A stretch of 64,000 nucleotides of DNA, taken from contig NZ_FOFU01000012.1 in assembly GCF_900111035.1 (NCBI RefSeq), positions 1-64,000 on the forward strand. The letters run 5' to 3'. Made by a program: the position numbers and the translations under genes. This document shows, piece after piece, positions 9,502 to 18,861 of the stretch (positions are counted from its first letter, which is position 1; the number at the start of each line of letters is the position of its first letter). This DNA comes from Treponema bryantii (GTDB lineage Bacteria > Spirochaetota > Spirochaetia > Treponematales > Treponemataceae). The notes under the pieces are model-generated. The model saw only the letters and a program-made list of their open reading frames with translations, had not been told where the DNA came from and searched no databases.

Positions 9502-11094
9502 TTATTTATCGCAAGCCTTAAGGAATTCTACAAAGAGAGGTCCTGCATTGTTTGGACGGCTCTTGAATTCCGGATGGAACTGAACACCAACATGGAACTG
9601 GTCGGCAACTTCAACGGCTTCTACTAAAGTTCCGTCAGGGCTTGTTCCACTGATTGTGAGACCAGCTTCCTGCATCTGTGTGCGGTAATCGTTGTTGAAC
9701 TCATAGCGGTGGCGATGGCGTTCATCAATATGTGTACTTCCATAAGCTTTTTCAAGAATTGTTCCTGGAGTAACTTCGCAAGGGTATGAACCAAGACGCA
9801 TTGTACCGCCTTTGATTACACCTTCCTGATTTTTCATCAGATCGATTACTGGATGTTCACAAAGCTCATCAAACTCGCGGCTGTTTGCATCTGAATAACC
9901 GAGTATGCTGCGGGCAAACTCAATTACTGCTATCTGCATTCCAAGACAGATTCCAAAATATGGCAACTTGTGGGTACGTGCATAACGGCAAGAGCAGACC
10001 ATTCCTTCTACACCACGGTGACCGAATCCGCCCGGAAGAATGATTCCAGCGCAGTCTTTAAATACTTCCGGTGCAGTTTCATCAGTTACGCTGTCTGAAT
10101 CAACCCAATTGATTTTTACATTCTTACCAACAACAAAGCTTGCATGGTTGAGTGATTCAACAATACTCAGATATGAGTCGTGAAGTTTTACATATTTTCC
10201 AACCAGTGCAATCTGAATCTCACCCTGACGTGCATGAATTGTTTCTACCATTCGTGACCAGTCTGCAAGCATAGGATAGTCTGCGCCTGTTTCGAGTCCA
10301 AGGTCGCGGCATACAACATCATCCATATTCTGAGCGTGGAGCATCAGAGGAACTTCATAAAGGCTGCGGCAGGTTGTGTTGTTGATTACACAGTCTTCTC
10401 CAACATTACAGAAGAGGGAAATCTTTTTGCGGATGTCTGTTGGAATTTCCTTGTCACAGCGGGCAACAATAATATCTGGATGAATACCAACGGCCATGAG
10501 CTCTTTTACAGAGTGCTGTGTTGGCTTAGACTTATATTCATCTGAACCGCTGATATAAGGAACGAGACAAACGTGAATAAAAAGACAGTTACGGCGTCCA
10601 ACTTCAAGCGCAAGCTGACGTATTGCTTCGAGGAACGGCTGGCTTTCGATATCACCGATTGTACCGCCGACCTCAACAATACTTACGTCGGCATTGCTAA
10701 CCTCGGCGTTTTTCATAACAAAGTCTTTGATTTCATTTGTTACGTGAGGAATAATCTGAACTGTCTGTCCAAGGTATTCACCCTGGCGTTCCTTGTTCAA
10801 AACGTTCCAGTAAACACGTCCACTTGTCATGTTTGAATATTTTGTAAGATTTTCATCGATGAAGCGTTCGTAGTGTCCAAGGTCAAGGTCTGTTTCTGCA
10901 CCATCATCTGTTACGAAAACTTCTCCGTGCTGGAATGGACTCATTGTACCCGGGTCAACGTTCATATATGGGTCGAGCTTCTGGCTTGTTACCTTAAGCC
11001 CGCGGCACTTCAAAAGGCGTCCTAAACTTGCTGCTGTAATTCCCTTTCCTAATCCTGATACAACTCCACCTGTTACAAAAATAAATTTACTCAT
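9502..11094 (-). CDS. pyrG: CTP synthase
   Basis: 530 residues, the family length. It converts UTP to CTP using ATP and glutamine nitrogen. The N-terminal synthetase domain starts FVTGGVVSGLGKGI (P-loop). The C-terminal class I glutamine amidotransferase has the nucleophile in GICLGMQ and the His/Glu pair in FHPEF. It follows carB by 30 bases on the same strand and is probably transcribed with it, so the carB leader would control it too. This groups two glutamine-using pyrimidine enzymes. Confidence 0.97.
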   Translation of the reverse strand: MSKFIFVTGGVVSGLGKGITAASLGRLLKCRGLKVTSQKLDPYMNVDPGTMSPFQHGEVFVTDDGAETDLDLGHYERFIDENLTKYSNMTSGRVYWNVLNKERQGEYLGQTVQIIPHVTNEIKDFVMKNAEVSNADVSIVEVGGTIGDIESQPFLEAIRQLALEVGRRNCLFIHVCLVPYISGSDEYKSKPTQHSVKELMAVGIHPDIIVARCDKEIPTDIRKKISLFCNVGEDCVINNTTCRSLYEVPLMLHAQNMDDVVCRDLGLETGADYPMLADWSRMVETIHARQGEIQIALVGKYVKLHDSYLSIVESLNHASFVVGKNVKINWVDSDSVTDETAPEVFKDCAGIILPGGFGHRGVEGMVCSCRYARTHKLPYFGICLGMQIAVIEFARSILGYSDANSREFDELCEHPVIDLMKNQEGVIKGGTMRLGSYPCEVTPGTILEKAYGSTHIDERHRHRYEFNNDYRTQMQEAGLTISGTSPDGTLVEAVEVADQFHVGVQFHPEFKSRPNNAGPLFVEFLKACDK

Positions 11095-11124
11095 ATCTTT
11101 CCTCTCTAAAATAACTTTCCTATA

Positions 11125-14100
11125 TTACATGTGATTGATGTCGACTAGACTGGCGTTTGTGAGGCTGAATGGTGATGCAAGGCTATCGGCCAGGGCATTA
11201 GCTGTATCGATTGCGGTGAGACAGTCGATGTCGCGTTCTACGGCGAGACGGCGAAGCTTTACGCTTTCTGCTACCGGATCGCGTCCCTTTGCGGAAGTTG
11301 AAACAACGTATGCAATTTTGCCGCTCTCGAGAAGAGTCATTACGTTGTCATTGTAATTTTCATGAACTTTTGCTACGTGAGTTACTGTCATTCCGCTGCG
11401 TTCAATTGTGTCTGCGTTTCCGGTTGTTGCGTAAAGAGTGAAGCCGAGATCGTAGAACTTGCGGGCAAGGGCAGGGAGTTCAGGAAGGTCTGAAGCACGA
11501 ACGGAGAAAAGAATTCCGCTGCTTTCAACAGGCTTAGCTACTGTAGAGTTTGGTCTTATCATCTTCCAGCCGGCTGCAGCGAGTCCCTTAAAAATTGCTT
11601 CTTCGCGAGTGGTTGCGATTCCAAGAACTTCACCAGTTGATTTCATTTCCGGGCCAAGATGAGTGTCTACGTCCATCAGTTTTTCAAAACTGAAAACAGG
11701 AGCCTTTACTGCAAAGTAATCTGGCTTACGGTAAAGGCCTGTGCCATAGCCGAGGTCGCGGACTTTTTCTCCGAGCATTGCACGGGTTGCAAGTTCAATC
11801 ATTGGAACTCCGCTTACTTTACTGAGGTACGGAACTGTACGGCTTGAACGAGGGTTTGCCTCGATGATGTAAAGGTCGTTTCTACTGCCATCGTCATAAA
11901 TCAGATACTGAATATTAACGAGCCCTTTTGTACCGAGAGCCAGCGCAAGGTCTGATGACTGGCGAACAATTTTTTCTTCGATGTCTGATGTGAATATTCC
12001 AGGATAAACAGCAATTGAATCTCCGGAATGAATACCGGTTCGTTCAATATGTTCCATGATTCCAGGAATCAATACATCTTCACCATCACAAATACAGTCA
12101 ACTTCAAGTTCCTGTCCTTCCATGTATTTATCTATGAGGACTGGATTTTCAATTCCAGCTCTCAAAATGATTTTCATGTATTCCTTTACGTCGGCACTGT
12201 TTCGGGCGATAATCATGTTCTGTCCGCCAAGTACGTAGCTTGGACGCATAAGAACAGGGTAGGTGATTTTTTCTGCAGCTTCCAGAGCTTCAACTTCTGT
12301 GAAAACTGTGAGACCACGAGGTCGTTTGATTTGCAGACGGTCACAGAGTTCTTCAAAACGTTCACGGTCTTCAGCAAGGTCAATTGCATCGGCACTGGTT
12401 CCGAGAATTTTTACTCCCTGACTGTCCAGATATTTTGCAAGTTTAATGGCAGTTCCACCACCGAATGCAACTACAACACCGAGCGGTTTTTCAACAGCGA
12501 GAACGTTCATTACATCTGCCGGTGTCAGTGGTTCAAAGTAAAGACGGTCTGCAGTATCAAAGTCAGTAGAAACTGTTTCCGGGTTGTTGTTTACGATTGC
12601 AACTTCATAGCCTAGTTTTTTCAGCGACTGTACGCACTGAACAGAAGCGTAGTCGAATTCGATTCCCTGACCAATTCGGATTGGACCTGAACCGAGAACT
12701 ACAATAGTTCCTTTTGAATCTTTTTTATTTTCATGGAGTTCCTGAAGATACTGTTCAGCCTCATTGTCTCCATTTGTTGTTGAATAAAAATACGGAGTCT
12801 CTGCATTGAACTCGCCGGCGCAGGTATCAACCATTTTGAAACTGCGTGGTGGGAAGATGAGGGCGTCGGAAGTATCGGCAGCAGCAATTTTCTCCAGTTT
12901 CCACAAGAACCATTCATCAACTTTTGTAATGTCGTGAATCTGTTCTACAGTGAGAAGTTTGCGCTTAAGTGCCTGGTAAATGGCAAAAATGCGCTGGTCT
13001 GTGCACTGTCCAACACGCTCACGAATTTTTTCATCACCTTCTTTTACAAATGCTGGAAGGTTCAGGTCTTTTACGCCAACTTCAAGTCCGCGGCAGGCTT
13101 TCAGAATTGCTTCTTCAAAGTTCTGACCGATGGCCATAACTTCTCCAGTTGCTTTCATCTGAGTTCCAAGCTTGCGGGCAGCGTATACGAATTTGTCGAA
13201 CGGGAACTTCGGCATTTTTACAACTACGTAATCGAGAACAGGTTCAAAGCAAGCCTTAGTTTTCTTTGTTACGAAGTTAGGAATCTCATCAAGTGTAAAT
13301 CCAACAGCGATAAGAGCTGCTACCTTAGCAATAGGATATCCTGTTGCTTTAGATGCCAGTGCCGATGAGCGTGAAACTCGAGGGTTTACTTCAATTACAG
13401 CATATTCAAAACTATCCGGATTCAAAGCGAACTGGCAGTTACAGCCACCCTCAATTTCGAGTGCGCTGATGATGTTCAGGGCAGCTGAACGCAGCATCTG
13501 ATATTCTTTATCTGCAAGAGTTACGGTTGGTGCAATTACAATTGAGTCTCCAGTATGAACACCGACCGGGTCAAAGTTTTCCATTGAGCAGACAGTAATT
13601 ACGTTTCCTGTGCTGTCGCGCATAACTTCAAACTCAACTTCCTTCCAGCCCGAAATACATTTTTCAACAAGAATCTGATGGATAGGTGAGCGGTGAAGGC
13701 CGTTGTGGGCAATTTCATCAAGCTCGCGGTCGTTGTTTACGATTCCACCACCAGTACCACCAAGGGTAAAGGCTGGACGGATAATTGCCGGGAAGCCAAT
13801 TTCGTTATGAACGAAATCAACTGCATCTTCGTATGTTGTTACAACTTTTGAAGGGATACAAGGTTCGCCGATAGCTTCCATTGTGTCTTTGAACATCTGT
13901 CGGTCTTCAGCCTTGTCGATAGTTTCAGGGCGGGCACCTAACAGCTGTACATTATGAGATTTCAAAAAGCCGGATTTTGCAAGCTCCATACTAAGAGTAA
14001 GACCAGTCTGACCACCAAGAGTTGAAAGCAGGGAATCAGGCTTTTCTTTTTCAATAATTCTCTGAAGGGTTTCAAGTGTAAGCGGCTCAAGATAAATCTC

Positions 14101-14289
14101 GTCTGCCATTGAATGATCTGTCATAAGAGTTGCCGGATTCGAATTGACAAGACAAACTTCAAGGCCCAGCTGCTTAAGGGCTTTACAGGCCTGGTTTCCG
14201 GCGTAGTCAAATTCGGCTGCCTGTCCAATTACGATAGGACCCGAACCGATAATCATTACTTTGTGTATGTTTTTATTGAGTGACATCAT
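11125..14289 (-). CDS. carB: Carbamoyl-phosphate synthase large subunit
   Basis: 1054 residues, as expected. Two homologous ATP-grasp halves are visible (GSGPIVIGQAAEFDYAGNQ near the start; GSGPIRIGQGIEFDYASVQ in the second half), then a C-terminal MGS-like regulatory domain. It makes carbamoyl phosphate for pyrimidines and arginine with CarA. The ATG at 14289 follows GGGG, which lies directly after the leader terminator's T-run; ATG 14286 is equally possible. CarA is encoded separately 2.3 kb away, but both genes carry the same kind of leader. Confidence 0.97.
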   Translation of the reverse strand: MMSLNKNIHKVMIIGSGPIVIGQAAEFDYAGNQACKALKQLGLEVCLVNSNPATLMTDHSMADEIYLEPLTLETLQRIIEKEKPDSLLSTLGGQTGLTLSMELAKSGFLKSHNVQLLGARPETIDKAEDRQMFKDTMEAIGEPCIPSKVVTTYEDAVDFVHNEIGFPAIIRPAFTLGGTGGGIVNNDRELDEIAHNGLHRSPIHQILVEKCISGWKEVEFEVMRDSTGNVITVCSMENFDPVGVHTGDSIVIAPTVTLADKEYQMLRSAALNIISALEIEGGCNCQFALNPDSFEYAVIEVNPRVSRSSALASKATGYPIAKVAALIAVGFTLDEIPNFVTKKTKACFEPVLDYVVVKMPKFPFDKFVYAARKLGTQMKATGEVMAIGQNFEEAILKACRGLEVGVKDLNLPAFVKEGDEKIRERVGQCTDQRIFAIYQALKRKLLTVEQIHDITKVDEWFLWKLEKIAAADTSDALIFPPRSFKMVDTCAGEFNAETPYFYSTTNGDNEAEQYLQELHENKKDSKGTIVVLGSGPIRIGQGIEFDYASVQCVQSLKKLGYEVAIVNNNPETVSTDFDTADRLYFEPLTPADVMNVLAVEKPLGVVVAFGGGTAIKLAKYLDSQGVKILGTSADAIDLAEDRERFEELCDRLQIKRPRGLTVFTEVEALEAAEKITYPVLMRPSYVLGGQNMIIARNSADVKEYMKIILRAGIENPVLIDKYMEGQELEVDCICDGEDVLIPGIMEHIERTGIHSGDSIAVYPGIFTSDIEEKIVRQSSDLALALGTKGLVNIQYLIYDDGSRNDLYIIEANPRSSRTVPYLSKVSGVPMIELATRAMLGEKVRDLGYGTGLYRKPDYFAVKAPVFSFEKLMDVDTHLGPEMKSTGEVLGIATTREEAIFKGLAAAGWKMIRPNSTVAKPVESSGILFSVRASDLPELPALARKFYDLGFTLYATTGNADTIERSGMTVTHVAKVHENYNDNVMTLLESGKIAYVVSTSAKGRDPVAESVKLRRLAVERDIDCLTAIDTANALADSLASPFSLTNASLVDINHM

Positions 14290-14296
14290 TAACCCC

Positions 14297-14377
14297 AAAA
14301 AAAAGGCGACACCACCCCTTTAGGATAGTGTCGCCATTGACTTAAAATAATATAGCGTAAATAAATGTTTATGTTAA
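14297..14377 (-). promoter_or_regulatory. carB leader: promoter, hexaloop hairpin and terminator
   Basis: Read on the minus strand: TTAACA (14372-14377), a 17-base spacer, TATATT (14349-14354), then hairpin GTC-AATGGC-GAC (14330-14341). It overlaps the terminator GGCGACAC ... GTGTCGCC plus nine T (about 14297-14335). Loop position 1 is A and position 4 is G. The hairpin 3' arm is also the terminator 5' arm, so the two folds exclude each other. A protein that holds the hairpin would give read-through. Confidence 0.7.
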
Positions 14378-14493
14378 GTAGGTTGATTTTTTACTATTGT
14401 ATTTTTTGAAGTTGAAAAAAATCGTTTTGAGAAGTAAAATTACTATGTATAAGTACAAAGCGTATTTATAAAACTAGGAGAGAGAGAAAAATC

Positions 14494-16584
14494 ATGACAC
14501 TTCTAAAACGTTCTCTATTTATGATTTCGATACCGACAGTGGTATTGTTTCTTTTAATGATGTTCATATCTGCCAACAGATTGAAGTTCTATGCAAGCCA
14601 GCAGACACAGGATGATCTTATTTCAGCAAGTGATGCAGCTTCTGAATATGTAATGGGTGCAATGCAAAAACCCCGAAATCTGCTGGAAGCACTTACCGAT
14701 ACATTTGCAAGCGGTGCTTATGAAAATGAAGAGGATAACCTGAAGATCTTTATAAACTTCACTAAGTCGTATGTGGATTCCACAGGTTTTTATGGCGTTA
14801 TAAACGAACATTATTATGATGGTTCTTTGTGGGAGCCGGATGCAGGCTGGGATCCGCATACACGTCCATGGTATTTAGGCGCTCTTGCAGATCCAGACAA
14901 TTTTGTTTTTTCAGATGTTTATACAGATTCTGAAACTAATACTTCCGTAGTAAGTATTTCAAAAGAAGTTTTTGATGAAAGCAGAAAATCTCTTGGAGTT
15001 GTTTCCGTAGACTTTCCGTTATCAAAAATCCAGAAATCATTGAATGAAAAAAAACAGTATGAAGATGAACGAATGTTCATCCTTACAGATACCGGATATT
15101 TTGCGACCCACGAAAAATATACAGCAGAGGATAATATCAGAACAATTGAAAAAGGAGCGTATAAAGATATAGCAGATAAGTTCCTTTCCGGAAGTAATGA
15201 AATAATCCGTACAACAAAGGATGGTGTTCCTTATTACTATAAATCAACACAGATTGAAGGAACTCACTGGTATTTTATTTACGGTCGTTCTACAGCAGCA
15301 GTAGACTCATTCGTTAATAAATCAGTACAGATTATCATACTCTCTTTTGTAGTTCTGCTTGCAGTAATCTTTATTTTCCTGATTTTGATTCTTCGCGGTA
15401 TTGTTCGTCCAATCCGTTCTACAGCTAAAGCCCTTCATGATATTTCTGCCGGTGATGCAGATTTGACCCGCCGTGTAAATATCAAAAGTTCAACAACAGA
15501 AATCAAAACTGTAGTAGACAGTTTTAATGTATTTGCAAACAAGCTTCAGAGTATGATAGGTAATATTAAATGCAGCAGTGCCAATCTAGATGTAGTTTCT
15601 GATAATGTACGTGACAGTGTTACAGCAGTTTCAGATGCAATGACAAATATCCGCGAAAATCTTGAAGGACTGCGTGAACAGATTGTAAAGCAGTCAGTTG
15701 GTTATAATGAAACAGCACTTGTTGTACAGGAAAGTGTGGACAGTATTTCTACAGTAACAAAGATGATTGATTCACAGACAGAAAGAATCAGTAAATCTTC
15801 TGCAGCAGTAAGCCATCTTGTAAACAGCATTGAACAGGTTAGTGATTCTATGGAAAACATGGCCGTTTCATTTAATGCGCTAGATACACAGGCAAAAGAG
15901 GGAGTTTCTAAGCAGAAGAAAGTAAATGAACGAATTGCCCAGATTGAAGAGCAGTCAAAAATGCTTCAGGCAGCAAACCAGGCAATCGCAAATATCGCAA
16001 GCCAGACAAACCTTCTTGCCATGAACGCAGCTATTGAGGCGGCACATGCTGGTGAAGCCGGAAAAGGATTTGCTGTCGTTGCAGATGAAATCCGAAAACT
16101 TTCAGAAACCTCTTCAGCACAGTCTAAGACAATTGGTGATCAGCTTAAGAACATTAAGGCCAGTGTTGATGAAATCGTTACAGCCTCTCAGGAATCAAGT
16201 GCTTCCTTTAATGAAGTTTCTGAACGCATTCTTGAAACAGACGGACTTGTTCAGTCTATAAGACAGTCCCTCGAAAAGCAGAATGAAGAATCTCATAACG
16301 TAATTGAAATGCTTTCTGAAATGGACAAGAACACAGACGATGTTCGTAAGGCTTCTCAGAATATGGCCGATAAGAGTATGCACGTTCTTGATGAAATGAA
16401 CGGCCTTCACAGTTCTGTTGATGCAGTTGGAGACAGCATTGTTTCAATGACAGGAAACGCAAGAAGTGTTGTTAATAGCGGTAAGCAGCTTGATAACTGT
16501 GTTGAGGCCTTAAACCAGAACGTAAATCAGCTTGGCTCTGATGTCGGACAGTTTAAGACAGAAGCTTCGTATGATTTCGAATAA
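14494..16584 (+). CDS. Methyl-accepting chemotaxis protein
   Basis: 696 residues. TM1 spans residues 10-27. An extracytoplasmic dCache-like sensor domain follows ([17 protein letters not shown] is the usual Cache 'RPWY' motif, residues about 110-125). TM2 is near 275-300, then HAMP, then the signalling domain with the conserved hairpin tip [20 protein letters not shown] around residue 505. It senses a small ligand outside the cytoplasmic membrane and signals to CheA/CheW. AGGAGAGAG precedes the ATG. It stands alone, divergent from carB. The ligand is unknown; Cache domains of this type often bind amino acids or carboxylates. Confidence 0.93.
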   Translation: MTLLKRSLFMISIPTVVLFLLMMFISANRLKFYASQQTQDDLISASDAASEYVMGAMQKPRNLLEALTDTFASGAYENEEDNLKIFINFTKSYVDSTGFYGVINEHYYDGSLWEPDAGWDPHTRPWYLGALADPDNFVFSDVYTDSETNTSVVSISKEVFDESRKSLGVVSVDFPLSKIQKSLNEKKQYEDERMFILTDTGYFATHEKYTAEDNIRTIEKGAYKDIADKFLSGSNEIIRTTKDGVPYYYKSTQIEGTHWYFIYGRSTAAVDSFVNKSVQIIILSFVVLLAVIFIFLILILRGIVRPIRSTAKALHDISAGDADLTRRVNIKSSTTEIKTVVDSFNVFANKLQSMIGNIKCSSANLDVVSDNVRDSVTAVSDAMTNIRENLEGLREQIVKQSVGYNETALVVQESVDSISTVTKMIDSQTERISKSSAAVSHLVNSIEQVSDSMENMAVSFNALDTQAKEGVSKQKKVNERIAQIEEQSKMLQAANQAIANIASQTNLLAMNAAIEAAHAGEAGKGFAVVADEIRKLSETSSAQSKTIGDQLKNIKASVDEIVTASQESSASFNEVSERILETDGLVQSIRQSLEKQNEESHNVIEMLSEMDKNTDDVRKASQNMADKSMHVLDEMNGLHSSVDAVGDSIVSMTGNARSVVNSGKQLDNCVEALNQNVNQLGSDVGQFKTEASYDFE

Positions 16585-16597
16585 TCACATTATTTAA

Positions 16598-17740
16598 TTA
16601 CTGCTTTGACCGGTTCATCAATTCTATGAATCGGTCAAACAGAAAGTTTGTGTCGTGCGGACCGCCGCATGCTTCCGGGTGAAACTGAACGCTGAAAGCC
16701 GGAATATCAGTATATGTAATTCCTTCTACAGTACCATCATTTACATTAAAGAAACTCATTTTTGCGTATGCAGGAATTGAAGTGTTTTCAACCGCATAAC
16801 CATGATTCTGACTTGTGATATAAACACGGCCAGTTTCCGTATCTTTGCATGGATGGTTTCCGCCACGGTGACCATATTTGAGTTTGCTGGTTTTACAGCC
16901 GCGTGCAAGAGCGAGCATCTGGTGACCAAGACAGATTCCGAAAATTGGAAGAGTGCCGGCATCGCAAATCTTCTTCAGTTCTTCAATAATCTGAACATTG
17001 TCCGCCGGGTCTCCAGGTCCGTTACTGAGCATAAGTCCATCTGGATTAAGAGCGAGAATCTCGTTTGCAGTGGCAGTGCATGGAACAACAGTTACGTGGC
17101 AGCCGCGTTTTTCAAGTTCTCTCTGAATATTTGCTTTTGCTCCAAAGTCCCAAAGTACAATAGATTTTGAGGGAGAAGACTCTCCCTGCGCGCCCACTTC
17201 GTTGGTCGCTACCCTTTCAACGGGGGACACCCCCGTAACGCCCCCGACAGAATTCTGCTGAACACTTTCAACAGCCTGTTCAATTCTATATGCTTTGATT
17301 TCTTTTAAGAGAGCTTCAGTTACGGCAGGACAGCTTTCTACACCGCTGATAATCATACCGTTCATAACTCCGGATTCACGGAGGCGTTTTGTAAGGGCGC
17401 GGGTATCAATTCTACAAATTCCGACAATGTTCTGATTTTTCAGAAAGTCGCTTAGTGTACCGCCGCAGCGGAAGTTTGAAGGCAGGTCACAGAGTTCGCG
17501 AACAATGTAGCCGCGTACCCAGCATTTTTTACTTTCGTAGTCCATCGGAATATCGCCGTAGTTTCCGATGAGCGGGAAAGTCTGGGTAACAATCTGACCG
17601 AAGTAGCTTGGGTCGGTGAGAGTTTCCAGATATCCGGTCATGCCGGTTGTAAAAACTGTTTCACCGATTGTTTTACCGGTTGCCCCGATTGAGGTACCTT
17701 CGAAGATTGTTCCGTCTGCTAATATTAACCACGCCTTCAT
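16598..17740 (-). CDS. carA: Carbamoyl-phosphate synthase small (glutaminase) subunit with repeat-derived linker
   Basis: 380 residues from ATG 17740 (GGAGAAAATC upstream); an in-frame upstream start would lie inside the leader terminator. The N-terminal CarA domain (LILADGTIFEG) is followed by a class I glutamine amidotransferase with GICLGHQ and FHPEACGG. It supplies ammonia from glutamine to CarB. Residues about 165-191 are encoded by a GC-rich palindromic repeat that also occurs between genes elsewhere in the window. They fall exactly in the linker between the two domains, just before IVLWDFGAK, where length varies in the family, so function is probably kept. Confidence 0.95.
   Translation of the reverse strand: MKAWLILADGTIFEGTSIGATGKTIGETVFTTGMTGYLETLTDPSYFGQIVTQTFPLIGNYGDIPMDYESKKCWVRGYIVRELCDLPSNFRCGGTLSDFLKNQNIVGICRIDTRALTKRLRESGVMNGMIISGVESCPAVTEALLKEIKAYRIEQAVESVQQNSVGGVTGVSPVERVATNEVGAQGESSPSKSIVLWDFGAKANIQRELEKRGCHVTVVPCTATANEILALNPDGLMLSNGPGDPADNVQIIEELKKICDAGTLPIFGICLGHQMLALARGCKTSKLKYGHRGGNHPCKDTETGRVYITSQNHGYAVENTSIPAYAKMSFFNVNDGTVEGITYTDIPAFSVQFHPEACGGPHDTNFLFDRFIELMNRSKQ
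17169..17247. repeat. GC-rich palindromic repeat inside carA
   Basis: Two hairpins (GGGAGA..TCTCCC and CGGGGGACACCCCCG) flank a 28-base core at 17187-17214. That core is identical to 32281-32308 and, inverted, to 25205-25232. The reading frame of carA is preserved through it. Confidence 0.85.
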
Positions 17741-17748
17741 GATTTTCT

Positions 17749-17849
17749 CCAAAAAAAAGACGTTCATTCCATTTAAAGACAATAAGTCTGCAAATCGAAT
17801 GAACGCCTTTGTTCTTTAATGTTATACAGCGTATGAAAGGTATGGTCAA
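17749..17849 (-). promoter_or_regulatory. carA leader: promoter, hexaloop hairpin and terminator
   Basis: Minus strand: TTGACC (17844-17849), 17 bases, TATAAC (17821-17826), then hairpin GAAC-AAAGGC-GTTC (17801-17814) four-plus base pairs strong. Its 3' arm begins the terminator GGCGTTCATTC ... GAATGAACGTC plus eight T (17752-17810). The hairpin begins about seven bases from the -10, so it is at or next to the 5' end of the RNA. Confidence 0.75.
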
Positions 17850-17879
17850 GAGTTTTAGTAGTATTTAATAGTACTACTA

Positions 17880-17975
17880 TTGACTTTTTTCTATTGAAAA
17901 GTTAAAACAAAATAACGGCAAAGAGGTCGTAGATAAGTTTCCCGGGGGAAATTTGTCTACGACCTCTTTTTGTTT
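17880..17975 (+). promoter_or_regulatory. dapF-dapL leader: promoter, hexaloop hairpin and terminator
   Basis: TTGACT (17880-17885), 17 bases, TAAAAC (17903-17908), then hairpin ACGGC-AAAGAG-GTCGT (17915-17930), five base pairs with one G-U. The terminator GAGGTCGTAGA ... TCTACGACCTC followed by T-rich sequence (17923-17975) uses the same GAGGTCGT bases. The module is almost identical to that of gltB, 37 kb away. Confidence 0.78.
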
Positions 17976-17988
17976 TTGTGAGGTAATC

Positions 17989-18852
17989 ATGAAGTTTACA
18001 AAAATGCATGGTTGTGGAAACGACTATATTTATTTTGATTGCACAAAGGAAGATTTTCCGGGTGGTGCTGAAGGCGAAAAGCAGGCAGCCATAAAGTTGT
18101 CAGACCGTCATTTTGGAATCGGCGGAGATGGAATCATCATCATCAAAAAAGGTACAAAAGCTGATTTTGAAATGGTGATGTACAACGCCGACGGAAGCCG
18201 AAGCCAGATGTGCGGTAACGGAATCCGCTGCGTTGGGAAATATGTATATGATGCAGGCTACGCTAAGGGCCGCGAGTTTACTGCTGAGTCTATGGGCGCA
18301 GTAAAAATCCTGAAAGTGGAAGAAGGCGAACCAGGCGATAAGGTAACAAAACTTTCAGTCGATATGGGAAGTCCTATTCTGGAAGCGGAAAAGATTCCTG
18401 TTGCGTTGAAGGGTGGCCGGGTAATTCAACATCCTCTGACAATTGCTGGTGTTGAATACATAACAACCTGCGTCTCAATGGGAAATCCACATGCAGTTGT
18501 GTTCATTGATAAAAAGCCTTCTGAATTCCCGGTTTGCGAAATCGGTCCGCTTTTTGAAAATGACAGGTTTTTTCCGGAGCGGACAAATACTGAGTTTGCT
18601 TATGTAGAAGACCGCCGCACAATCTGGATGCGTGTATGGGAGCGAGGAACCGGCGAGACTCTTGCCTGTGGTACTGGAACCTGTGCAACTGCAGTTGCTG
18701 CAATTCTGAACGGCCTTGTTGATGCGGGCGAGAAAATCACAGTACATCTGCTTGGTGGAGATCTTGAGATTCAATGGAGCGGCAACGAGGGAGACAGCGT
18801 ATTTATGACCGGCCCTGCAGAAAATGTATTTACAGGAAACGTTGATTTATAG
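17989..18852 (+). CDS. dapF: Diaminopimelate epimerase
   Basis: 287 residues from ATG 17989 (TGAGG upstream). It interconverts LL- and meso-diaminopimelate for lysine and peptidoglycan. Both active-site Cys are present: NADGSRSQMCGNGIRC near residue 75 and GETLACGTGTCATA near residue 222. Nine bases separate it from dapL, the gene that makes its substrate. An upstream in-frame start at 17953 lies in the terminator and is rejected. Confidence 0.96.
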   Translation: MKFTKMHGCGNDYIYFDCTKEDFPGGAEGEKQAAIKLSDRHFGIGGDGIIIIKKGTKADFEMVMYNADGSRSQMCGNGIRCVGKYVYDAGYAKGREFTAESMGAVKILKVEEGEPGDKVTKLSVDMGSPILEAEKIPVALKGGRVIQHPLTIAGVEYITTCVSMGNPHAVVFIDKKPSEFPVCEIGPLFENDRFFPERTNTEFAYVEDRRTIWMRVWERGTGETLACGTGTCATAVAAILNGLVDAGEKITVHLLGGDLEIQWSGNEGDSVFMTGPAENVFTGNVDL

Positions 18853-18861
18853 GAGAACAAA

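Noticed and set aside
17860-17915. A first (P1) hexaloop hairpin upstream of the dapF module, to make a classical ANTAR pair
   Set aside because: The predicted transcription start lies just before the single hairpin, and no A1/G4 hexaloop hairpin is found in the few bases between. The same holds for glnN, amt, asnB and gltB.
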